From Arthonia radiata (lineage: Eukaryota > Ascomycota > Arthoniomycetes > Arthoniales > Arthoniaceae): a stretch of DNA of 64,000 nt. Both the position numbers and the translations under genes were made by a program. The notes under the pieces are model-generated. The model saw nothing but the letters and a program-made list of their open reading frames with translations. It ran no database searches and was not told the origin of the DNA. Position 1 is the first letter of the stretch, and every line of letters begins with the position of its first letter. The stretch covers positions 1,802,340-1,866,339 of the forward strand of contig PSQN01000003.1 in NCBI GenBank assembly GCA_002989075.1. The letters run 5' to 3'. Shown here one piece after another: positions 19,536 through 29,850 of the stretch.

Positions 19536-20710
19536 TCATGACTTCGTCTTACTGTCTAGCTCTGTTTTGGTGTACCACGCGACTCCACCAAGTGCTATCG
19601 CCATGCCCAGCCCATTGATCGGTGTGACCGTCACGCTGAAGAAAACCACACCGAGCAGAATCGTCAGCATTTGCTTGGTGTTGGCTGCGACCGCCATTGT
19701 CAATGCGCCAGCTGCCTTGTTGGTCTTGAACGAGCTAATGTTGAGCAGGAACGCGAGCACGCCGTTGCCCAAGACGGCCAGCAGCACGCCTCGCTTGAGT
19801 GACCCCTGCTCGTAGGCGACCGTCAGAGAACCGTACTCGCCAGCCAGAAACGCGCATCCAAGACTTTGAAGTGCTGCCAGTGGAGCTAGTCGCAGGAGCA
19901 GCTCAAGCGGTGGCAACTTCAATCGGCCAACCATCAGTCTGTTCGTCGCCATGGTTTTGACGGCCGCGAGGACGACGCCGAGCAACGTGAGCAAGAAGCC
20001 CACGAGCGTGAAGTAGTAGTCGCCATACGTAGCCAAGCCGGCGCCGGCGATGATGGGAAGCAGCGAGAGGTAGGTGAGCGTGCCGTAGGTGCGCGAGTAA
20101 AACACGCGATAGAGCAGGACTGTGAATGCTGGACAGGTTGACCGAAGGGTTTGGTGGAACGGTACAGACACCAACGCGCTACAGCCGCAATTAGCATAGG
20201 CACTGGAACATGATATAGCTCGCCGACGTACAGTGAAATGTTCGAGACCGCAATGTTGGCTGTGAACAGGACGGAGAACGCTACGAGCACCAGACTCTCG
20301 CGTGTCGTCAATCTCGTCAGTGTGAAGAAACCATTGAGGTGCAGTGCAGAGCAGCCGATCGCGAGGCATGTGGCGTGCACGGACGTCAATATCCAAGGAA
20401 AGGCGAAGACGCCGAGGATGGCCTTGTTGTAGATAGTGAGCGAAAGGTTGAGCGTGAAGTAGATGCCGAGGAGCAGCAGCTTCGTCTTCGTGCTGACGTG
20501 GTACTCCAATCCATCACCGACGGGCGGTACTGCAGTTGACCCCTCAATCTTTGACGTTTGCTTGCTCAATCCGTCTTCAAGCATCTCAAGGTCCAGTAGG
20601 GCCCGCGCTTCATCTTCACTGTCGCGCGCGTCGTCATCGCTGGTGCTGAACCGATCTGGCGCGGGCAAAGACTGAAGCTCTTTCTCCGGGTGACCGTGAT
20701 CGTGCGCCAT
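19536..20710 (-). CDS. SLC35/TPT-family sugar-nucleotide or triose-phosphate transporter
   Basis: Two exons (20232-20710 and 19536-20178) around a 53-nt intron (GTACGT...TGTAG) give 373 residues. A hydrophilic acidic N-terminus (about 1-75) is followed by about ten hydrophobic helices. Motifs typical of the TPT/SLC35E-type group include the YNKAIL segment in TM1, VSVPFHQ after the intron join, GLATYGDYYFTLVGF, an AAVKTMATNRLM segment with the conserved Lys-Thr pair, and GEYGSLTV. The join ISL|ALVSVPFH restores a conserved membrane segment, supporting the intron. The family exchanges sugar nucleotides or phosphorylated C3 compounds across Golgi or ER membranes. Divergence from the UDP-glucose dehydrogenase gene makes a UDP-sugar a reasonable guess but not proof. 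The ATG at 20710 is the only in-frame ATG before the acidic tail. Confidence 0.88.
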
Positions 20711-21619
20711 GCGAAAAATGGGATGCAGTAGCGCCTGCAATGAATGTGCTTCGATCGTCAAACGAGTGCTCTCAGCGCGCGTCGAGTGTGGGAGATGGCA
20801 TCAGGCGAACGGGCCTTCAGTGATGGCGCAGCGGGACTGATAGACACGTGAGAGCGAGACTAATTTGTCGACGCATGTTCCAAGCGCAACAAAGGAGGGG
20901 CGTCTGAGGCGGATTGTGGCAAGCAAAAGTGAAGTGGCAGGGCAAAGTAAAATTCAAGCGCAGATGAGAGTATTGGGCGGTTGTCGTCAGTGCCAAGGAT
21001 GATGAATGCACGAGAAGCAGGGATGCATTTAATTTACCTGACGTGTCGCAACAACGAAGATGGATCTGCACTTGCCAGGGTGGAAGAGGGATTGGTGGAG
21101 GGCGAGGAGCCGGAGGGATGCGAAGCCGCGCAGGATGCTGACGACGACTGGCTCACTTGGTCACAGTTCACTGGAGAGTGCGGAAGTTGGAAGGGGTGTT
21201 TGGTTGATACGGACACTGCTCCATGGGAGACCTCAAGAGAAGGGTGTCCCGCGTGTCCCGTCGTGCCAAGATCCACTCGTCCGTCTCGCACGCAACCGCC
21301 CGGCTCCGATCCTAAAAGGGTGTCTCTCACCTATTACGAGCAACGTATGGAAAGCAGCTCCTGTCACGCCTGCTTCACACAATCGCTTCGGAGATGAACG
21401 AGACACGTAACCCGTCATGGCTGTCGCGTACACCCGCCAGATCGGCTCTTGGCGCAATCTATGCGCGCCGCTCCTTCGCCCGGCATTCTGCCATTGTACT
21501 GTCACTGCTTGCTCCCTCCAGGTGATTGATCATTGAGATTGATAAGCCTTTAGCCTTCAGGGGCGTTCCGATCAAAATGTTAAGCCTCGTGCCGTCGCGT
21601 TGATCTCTTGACATCGACC
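20711..21619. promoter_or_regulatory. Shared divergent promoter region (transporter / UDP-glucose dehydrogenase)
   Basis: The 909 bp between the two divergent starts must contain both promoters. A frame of about 130 codons (20999-21397, plus strand) lies here but has no recognisable domain and unconvincing composition, so it is not called. No repeat or RNA gene is seen. Confidence 0.5.
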
Positions 21620-23681
21620 ATGCTGGTTCTGCCCCAGGACCAGATACACGCTCAGCGTGCATTTCGTGACACTAAGCCCGATTCTGAAAACTGTTTAGAC
21701 TCATCCTCTCCCCCATACCACTCCAATGGTTCAATGAACTATTCCAAGACTGTCAATGGCGATCACAAGCACGACACACGTCGTCACACGCTGAGGAATT
21801 CTTTTTCGGCGACTGCAATGTCGACACGCAAGGTAAAGAACATATGTTGCATTGGCGCGGGTTACGTGGTGAGTCGGGCTCGCTCTACGATGCCTCGGGA
21901 GAAATGCTAACATGGAATCGTAGGGAGGCACCACATGTGCCGTTGTTGCCAACAAATGTCCCGACGTTCAGGTGACGGTGGTGGATCTGAACGAAGAACG
22001 CATCCGAGCCTGGAAGTCGGATAATCTGCCCATTTACGAGCCAAATCTATATGAGCATGTCGCTTTAGCTCGCGACGGTGTGCCCGGCAAGCGTCGCCCA
22101 AATCTCTTCTTTTCAACAGAGGTGGAAGCAGCGATCGAAGCAGCGGATCTCATCTTTGTAGCTGTCAACACTCCGGTAAGCCGAAGAATCACGCTCGTCT
22201 GCCCTCTGAACAATGCTGCAGACCGACAAAGTCACAGGACAAAGAAGTGACGGCCGCTCTCCGTTCTATCTTCTTTACATAAGTAATGCTGAAAGACTGA
22301 TGGTGCTGACTGAGTTTGTGCAGACCAAATCTAGTGGCATTGGCGCAGGGCGTGAGTGAAGCCCCTTCTCTCCAGCTGCATTCATCTAACGCCGACCATA
22401 TTTAGACGCGCTCGACATTTGCTATCTCGAAGGTGCTGTGCGAACGATTGCCTCAGTCTCCAAATCAGACAAGATCGTCGTCGAGAAGTCCACCACACCA
22501 TGTCGCACCGCGGAGTACATCCGTGAGATACTTGCTGCAAACGGCAGGTCTGGCGTTCACTTTCGCGTCCTCTCCAATCCGGAGTTTCTGGCCGAGGGCA
22601 CGGCCATTTCCGACCTTCTCAGCCCTGACCGAATTCTGATTGGCTCCATTCGTGGCGACGAGCTTGAGCACCAGGCAGCTGAGGCTCTCGCCGAAATCTA
22701 TGCAGCATGGATACCAAGGGATCGCATCATCACAACAAACCTCTGGTCAGCGGAGCTGAGCAAGATGGCCGCCAATGCCTTCCTGGCTCAGCGGATATCG
22801 TCGATCAACTCCATCTCATCCATATGCGAAGCCACTGGTGCTGATGTAAGTGAGGTGGCGCATGCAATTGGACTTGACAAGCGCATCGGACCGCAGATGT
22901 TGAAATCTTCTGTGGGTAAGTGCAATCATCAAGTGAAATCTTTCCTGCCCACGCGTCTCAGCTAGTTGTGCGTCGTTGATGTAGATAAGACCTCCATCCA
23001 GCCTACTCCGCATTCAACCATACTGACCTCACCATCATAGGCTTTGGCGGCTCTTGCTTCAGAAAGGACGTGCTCGGACTTGCTTATCTCGCCCAGTCTC
23101 TCCATCTCCCCGAGGTCGCAGCGTACTGGGACCAAGTCGTCAGCATCAACGAATTCCAAAAAGACCGGTTCGCGCGACGAATCGCGGCCTGCATGTATAA
23201 CACACTGTCGGGCAAAAAGATGGCCGTCTTTGGGTTTTCCTACAAGAAGAATACTCGTGACACTCGGGAAAGTCCAGCAATATCAGTAATCAATCAGCTG
23301 GTAGCTGAGCGCGCGAGCGTGGCCGTCTACGATCCCATGGTTGAGCAACAAGACATCTTTAACGAGCTCTACACGACCAATAACTCCCGTGAGACGGTCG
23401 ATCGACACGTCGCAGTGGAGAAGGATCCGTATGCCGCGGCCGAAGGAGCACACGCAGTCATTGTCCTCACAGAGTGGGATGACTTCAAGGTTACGCAACT
23501 CAATGGATACGAAAGCAAGACAGCAGATGAGACACAAAGACGGCCCGTCGACTGGCAGCACATCTCGAAGATCATGACGAAGCCTTCGTTCGTCTTTGAT
23601 GGGAGGAACGTCCTTGATCATGAAGCGCTCGAGCGGATGGGTTTCCAAGTGGAGTGCATCGGTAGAAGAATAATGCGGTAA
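21620..23681 (+). CDS. UGD1: UDP-glucose 6-dehydrogenase
   Basis: Five exons: 21620-21868, 21924-22175, 22324-22351, 22406-22915 and 23041-23681, with introns of 55, 148, 54 and 125 nt. The joined frame is 559 residues. The NAD-binding motif GAGYVGG (79-85) is split by intron 1. The substrate-binding segment SNPEFLAEG lies in exon 4. The catalytic-cysteine motif [10 protein letters not shown] places Cys352 at the start of exon 5. A C-terminal UDP-binding domain follows ([13 protein letters not shown]; ends near GRN). The enzyme oxidises UDP-glucose to UDP-glucuronate with two NAD+, in the cytosol. Exon 3 is only 28 nt but encodes the conserved TKSSGIGAG loop, so it is real. The first ATG gives a 66-residue extension before a second Met in front of the fold, and the shorter form (493 residues) is possible. 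Confidence 0.93.
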
Positions 23682-25619
23682 GCGTCGCGGATTTCATATA
23701 AGCGGAGCCGTTTTCACTCGGAACAGCTGTTGTAGATTCGATTTAAATGCCCTGGGCGAACTATCATGTGCGCTTGAAGAGCAGGCCACTTCTGAGACGC
23801 GTAGCCTTGACACCATGTGAGTCGTGAAGGAAAGACTCGAGACACGATGCCTGGAGATATTGCGTTCCTATCGAGTGACCTCAAACCCACTCACGGGGAT
23901 TCACGGTTCGGCAAGTAAGCACTAATCCTGAAACGCCTCCGATTCGGTAAATCCCCGGCCTTGGCGTCTAAATTATCCGGGCCGAGGCTCGTGTATCATC
24001 ACCCCGTATGCCTGCACTCTGTTCTGAGATTCACACTGGCATGATCAACGCAACGTCGTAAGCGCCCCGACATGGTGAACACGGCAATGGGCCGGAATTT
24101 TCATCTTTTACAAACAAGCCAAGGAAACAATCGGCCGAATTCCAAGCGCCCAGAATCTCATCAGTGTCATCAAGCTGTGAGCGACACTCAGGGGCAGACG
24201 GCAATGTGGAGTAGAGCGCATGCGAGTGGATCGTGAAAGCATTGTATCACCAGCGCGATCCAGGCGTGTAAGCCGGCAGAAGGCGCGCCGAGCGTGTCAT
24301 CAGCGACGAACGCCGATAGGTCGTAAGCAGGTAAGGAGTCGATTACAGCTCTCGCTGTTGCTCGTCGGCAGCTCAGCGACCCAAGTGTGGTGCAGTGCCC
24401 TCGAGCATTTGGAGGCAGATAACGCCAGCACGTAGTCGTCCGCAACAACCCGGTTGAAGACCGATTTCTAGTATTGCAGGTGGACCGTTCAACAAGACTC
24501 AGAGCCAAGCAACGCTCACTAATCGGACTCAAGGCTATGTCGACTTCGGCGACCACGACGGAAAGCTTCTGTTGCTGTGCATAAACCAGAGATGTTTCTC
24601 AGCGACCCTTGATCTTTTCCGAGGCATCACGGGCGTTCTAACTGCCCTCTGAAAAGGTTTTTATGCCGGAATGACGCGGCTGTCCCGATCAGTCAACCTC
24701 CTCACGCTCTCCCGCTTCCCTCGGTCCAACAGTCTTGGCCTCAACGGCCTCATCTCAAGTGCAGCTGTCTCCGATGCTTCTGTATCCCATTGATTCCTGC
24801 AACAGTCGGAATGACCATGTGCTAGGCCCTACTTATCTCATTCCACAGTGTCACCTTGGTGGCGCACACTATTCCTGCCACTAGATAGCACATAACGTGC
24901 GCCGGCAACACCATGGCGGAACTGCTATGCCTATACCTATGCTGATGCTATCTTTATTGACGAGAATGTTCACATCGGGGTACCAGGTGAGCTAGAAAAC
25001 ATAGCTAAAGAAACGTGATCGTTGCAATCATGTGCGAGCAGATGAGGTCATCGTGAGAAAGTGACGCTGACTCGAGTTCTCATCAATTACTATCTAGGAC
25101 GCCATACAATCCTCGAGAGACCGTATCCATGATAAGGTCATCCTAGCCTAATCGCCGGCATCTATTGCTTACTCCACAGAAGAGCAGCTCTCGTACTCTG
25201 TCTTGAGCCACCCCTACGAAACGGAGGGTATGCCGTGCCCGTGCTACAACGACGAATACAAGCCAAGGGCACTTGGATGCACATGACGAGATGCACATCA
25301 CATAATCACTAACATCTTTCTATGCTTGACTAGGCTACGCCGCCGGCCGGTTCTGTGCGATGTTAATCATTCTAAAGCACGCATGTGAGTCCAAGATCCA
25401 CTCCAGCTATTACGAGAAAGGACGGTTCACATGAACAAGTAGTTCTTGGTCCGTTTCGCATTCTCTATGACATCCCCGAGCATCTCATTTCGCAATCTTC
25501 TCGCCACTTCTTCTGTGACACAAAAAGTCTTCATGTGAGCAGCGTCTCCCGCACGCGCCATCAGACCACTGTAGTTGTCCAAGATCATTCGACTATGATT
25601 ACCTTGTCAATACATTTAC
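23682..25619. other. Gene-poor region
   Basis: About 1.9 kb with only short frames and no family resemblance that I can see. The right part grows slightly AT-richer and precedes a decayed gene, so old degenerate coding sequence may be present. No tRNA or repeat is recognised. Confidence 0.4.
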
Positions 25620-26250
25620 TACTCAAATAGCTCCATCCATCAACCCACCCCGTTTCGCTCTCCTTCACCATGTCGCTCCGGTCGCCCAACGGCCATCTGA
25701 CATGGATCGTCTCCACATTGTTGCATCCTTGTCGTCGAAGCCGGTCGTTTTGTCGCAAGCCAGCGCGCGGGTGAATTTCCGGCTGTCTTCCACCTTCCAG
25801 CACATCACCGAACATCAGAAACGGCGAATTCGACACGTTGATCGAGCGATGGTCCGAGCGTACGGCGCCCAGAAGTTACTGGTCTCGATCCATGCCCCGG
25901 GATGCAGCATCTTACAGCATTGAGCGAAGAGGCTTTACCAGTCAAGCACGACCTGCACCATGTAGCGGATATGGATGAGGTCGATTTTCTCTTCCAGGCC
26001 TCAATTTGGCTTCAAGATGTCGACCTTCTCGAAATGACAGTGCTTCGGTGCGCATTCTTTTGGTTCGGGAGGTGCGACGTTGACGTCTTTGACCTGGCAG
26101 TCGGGAATTGAACGAGCGGGCTCAATCGCCCACACGCCGTTGCCGCAGCCGATGTCGAGGACTTGGGCGTTCTTGGGAACGTTAACGGAGCGATGAAAGA
26201 GTCCGCCATTGAAGTGTATGCTGGTGCTGCAAGTCTACGCCGGTTTTTAG
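25620..26250 (-). pseudogene. SAM-dependent methyltransferase pseudogene (LaeA-like class)
   Basis: On the minus strand one reading shows the class I methyltransferase motif I, VLDIGCGNGVWAIE (about 26166-26125). Downstream in the same frame are IDLIHIRYMVQ (about 25980-25950) and the post-motif segment CCKMLHPGAWIE (about 25920-25880). This order is that of fungal LaeA-like/TAM-domain methyltransferases. Two in-frame stops lie between these motifs (TGA near 26008-26010 and TAA near 25939-25941). A frame change near 25840 leads to a C-terminal remnant with VETIHVRWPLGD. The N-terminal part is barely recognisable beyond a DLQH remnant near 26230. Both stops could come from C-to-T changes of Gln/Arg codons. 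The original function is unknown. Confidence 0.65.
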
Positions 26251-26879
26251 CAACGTCCTCTTGCCTTCTCTCAGAGGCACGGAGCTCACCAAGTCGAGCG
26301 CTGTCACTCCAGGCAGTGCATTAGTAGTCATTAAGCATCTCGTCTGTGAAGGCAGCGTACCTGGTCCGTTGGTCTCGGCAACGGGTATTGTGTGCGAGAG
26401 CCGCTGTCAAAGGATCCAGCAAGCGTCCGAGTGCCTTCAGGCTGCAATCATGACTACCTTTGCGCCATCCTCCTGTGAGGGCAATGTCTTCCAGACGAGA
26501 ACGGGTACAGCTTTGACGCGGTACCAGCCAAGGCGGAAGTCCCTAAAGGGTGTGTGAGCGGCAGGCGAGGATATACAAGAGCGTGCCTAAGACCGAGAAC
26601 ACGGTGCGATGCGTATCTTGCCAGAGAGTATGCAAATCAAGCACACGTGGCTTATGAGAGAGGAACAAAGGTTCTGTCTCACGACTGCACGTGTTCCACG
26701 CGCGGAGCAGCTAACGACTATCTTCGGCGGGACTCAACCTCTACATGCGCAAATACACATAGTATTCGAGAATATATACTACACACACGATCATCCGCCA
26801 GGAGTGCAAGTAACCGAAATATACCTTCAGACTGACGCCTCCTCGGCCCTCCGGAAGCATTACAGGCAGTCGCCGCCTC
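26251..26879. other. Intergenic, possibly more methyltransferase remnant
   Basis: Short open frames on both strands have no recognisable motif. The left end may hold the lost N-terminus of the adjacent pseudogene. The right end is the 3' side of the glycoside hydrolase gene. Confidence 0.4.
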
Positions 26880-28338
26880 TCATGTGGTCAATCTCACGGC
26901 CCACCCATCGTTCCCATTCGCAGCATTCCACGTAACGGTCACCGTGTTTCCGGACACCGCAACGTTCTGACTGTTGAAAAGTGTCGGCGCGTTCACGGCG
27001 CCCCCGTTGCTGTACGGTATGTTGAAAACCTGCGCCCGCAGTGACGTCGCGGACGAAAATCGACTCGCAACGTTCTGAAATGCAACACTGACACTCCCAG
27101 TATAGAACTGGCTTCCAACTAAGGCTGTCGCATTGTTTTGAGATGCTGTAGCGTACGCGTCAATTTTGCTGCCGGATGTCGTAGAGCAGGGCGATCCCGT
27201 CATGTCCGCGTAGTATTTATACGCTTGGTACTCGCCTGTTGTGCTGTACGTGGAGCCGCTTTTAATGAGCAGCTGTGCAAGCAAGTCGTTGAGCGCAGCG
27301 CCACCGGCCCAATTCCCCCGTAAGCTTTTCAACTGTCAGCTACTTCGTCCTACGCAATTACACTCTCCGATGATATGGCCTCACCCATTGAACTTCAGCC
27401 GCTCATACCGCGCCTTGAACCAATTGCTGTAGCTTGGGACTTGCTGCGGCCTTGCACCATATTCATTGTTTTGAAGGCCAATGCCAGTTGTCAAGCCGTA
27501 GCTTTGGACATAGGCAGGCAAGTACTGTTCCGAGGTCAGTGGCCTTATCCCGAGTCACCCATGCGAGACATCAAGATACCTGCGCTGGGGGTATCGGGTC
27601 GTTGTTATCAGGTGCCGGAGCCTCCAGGTGCCAGTTCCAGACATCCGGTTGCACGCTTTGCCCGCCATTGCCACGGAGGTACGACAAAAAGGCGTTCCAC
27701 CATGCATTGCCTTGGCGTGGGCGATCTGCGGTGCTTGGACCAACGATGGGCAGAAAATTGCTCCCTCCAGAAGGAAACGCTGCTCGCAATGCTCGGGTGC
27801 CCCGCACATACATGGCATTAAATTGACTCTGTGGCCGTCCACCAAAGTTGATGTCAGGCTCATTCCACGGCTCGAGCTGTACGATGTAAGAGGCGGAGGC
27901 CATCCCGTTGGCTCTCACATCGTTGATGAGCTGCTGAACGAAAGCGTCGTACTTGGTCCAGTCTCCATTGTCACCAGGATACGCAAGGCTCGATGCTTGC
28001 GTGAAATCCGCACCCCAAAGGTCCGCCATCTTGACGATCATGATGCCATTGTTCTGCCGAATGCGGCGAAATGCGTCGACGGTGGCTCGAAAGCGAGTCT
28101 GGTAGCTGGACATGCTCGATGCATAGCCGGCAGGCTGACGGTCGGTTTGAGCGCCGCCAGCAGATTCATAGTTGATCTTGAGGTCCGAAAGGTACGACTG
28201 CGGTGGATTGGAGGCGGAAACGCCATAGAGGAGGCCTTGCCCAAAAAGCTGGGGTGAGCCTGAGCAAGTTCCTAAATTCACTGTCGTCGTGTCGCATAGG
28301 GCGAGAGACGCGAGAGCGAGCAGGCTAAAGGCGTGCAT
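26880..28338 (-). CDS. Secreted clan-A glycoside hydrolase (GH39-like is the nearest guess)
   Basis: Three exons (27580-28338, 27385-27524 and 26880-27324) with introns of 55 and 60 nt give 447 residues. The first 15 residues (MHAFSLLALASLALC) form a signal peptide, so the protein is secreted. The TIM-barrel part has WNEPD (158-162) with Glu160 as acid/base, as in clan GH-A. Exon 2 supplies NNEYG with Glu274 as the likely nucleophile. The C-terminal part (about 350-447) is Ser/Thr/Asn-rich and beta-like, possibly a small accessory domain. Exon 2 alone has no start, but the two joins keep frame through both acids. Clan-A families with similar motif spacing include GH39 (beta-xylosidase, alpha-L-iduronidase). 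I cannot assign the family or substrate with certainty. Confidence 0.82.
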
Positions 28339-29050
28339 GATGTCCTGAGTGCACGTTAACTGTTCGGCCACCACAGGAACGCTATGCGAGCAATGAGTAT
28401 TTCAGTCCGGCAAAGCAGAGACAGTAAGGCTTGATGTAGGTTTGTGGAGTCGACGCGATTGTGGAGCACTTTCTCAATCGTCTCAAGCGACCCTTTCCGC
28501 TGCAACGGCAATCCATGCTTGTGTGCTAGTTCAGTGACAAGCACGTATAAGCCCCGCACGATCGTTGAGCCTCCCGTTAAATGTTCATCATCCTAGTCGC
28601 ACGATTGTCAAGGTTTCGTCCAATGAAGGGCGGGGAAGGTGCTTATAAGTGCTTAATCGAGTATCTCTTGCACTATGGACGGCAATTTTAGTGCGACTTG
28701 CAATGATCTGCACTAACGCATACGTTCACCTAGATTTGGCAAAGCCTGGCTACTACCCCACAATTGGTCAGGATCGAATTGCACAAGCTCCCGCTTTGCG
28801 AGCTTGCACCTTCGTCATACTACAGTGCAATTGACATGTGTTGCTGCCGTTCTGTAGTTCTGTGAATGCCCGTCGCGCTTTTTGGCTTAGATGATTTGTC
28901 GGTGTTCTGATCCGGACAGCATTTTGTGTTTCAATACTTTTAAAGCTTGCAAATACTTGAGGTCAACCTATCTGAATAGTGTTCTTGAGTCGATTGCTGT
29001 AGTCCAAGGTCATTAAGTTTATTGCAAGCTGCGCGCTGGTTGGTTAGATT
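28339..29050. other. Intergenic, transition into AT-rich repeat block
   Basis: This contains the promoter of the glycoside hydrolase gene and then the boundary where composition changes from balanced to strongly AT-rich, around 29000-29050. A 61-codon frame at 28649 has no features and is not called. No gene is seen. Confidence 0.5.
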
Positions 29051-29699
29051 CTTGCTTCTACTGTTCTTATAACAGCAAGAAAGAATAGTCGTATATTCTA
29101 TTAGAGCATATTGAGTGTATTATAGATTATATGTCTATAGAAACTATAAAAATTTTCTATTATAGTTAAGATCTAACATATATACTAAAAATAAAATTAC
29201 TAAGATTCAAGCTAAAGCAAATTTAAGTAGAAGCTACTAATTAATTAATCTATATCTTTTACTAAATATAAGACGTATAAAGAGCTTAGACTAATATAAG
29301 CTATCTATTTATACTACTAGATTTAATTAGATTATCTATTAATTAAAGCTATATTTTTAAGAAAATTCTGAAGAACCTAGGTAGTCTAATTTATACATAA
29401 TTAAGATTATATATTTACTATTAAATAATCTTTACTAATAAATATAATCTATAGTATTATCATAAACCTAGCTTTTATATAAGTAAGGCTAAATTATTCT
29501 TAAAAGTAGTAATAGCTAGAAGTTATATCTATAAGTTTTTAAGTATTATATAAAATATAAGATATATTCAATAAGTTTAAGAATATTTTTATTTATATAG
29601 TATATATATCTCTTATAATTATTATTATTATAATAAGAATATACTTAATCTATAGATAGAAAAGTTCTAGAATGAGTTTATATTCTATAGAGAATTAGA

Positions 29700-29850
29700 A
29701 AATTACTAAGCTTATAGAGCTATATAGAACTATAGTCTATTTATATATAGTATATATATTCTTATCTATATATAATTAGTATTTATATTAAATTTTCAAA
29801 ATATAAAAGAAAGGTCTTAGAAAGAACTTAATAGTATAGAAGATTTTATA
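29700..29850. repeat. Outlying copy of the ~240-bp repeat family
   Basis: The order agctatatagaactatag, a long TA-rich stretch, then aaaagaaaggtcttagaaag matches the order in the three copies at 31.86-32.47 kb. It is more diverged. Its separation by about 2 kb suggests a dispersed rather than purely tandem family. Confidence 0.4.

Noticed and set aside
20999-21397. Plus-strand frame between the transporter and the dehydrogenase
   Set aside because: It lies inside the shared promoter region, with Cys/Ser/Pro-rich random-looking composition and no motif.
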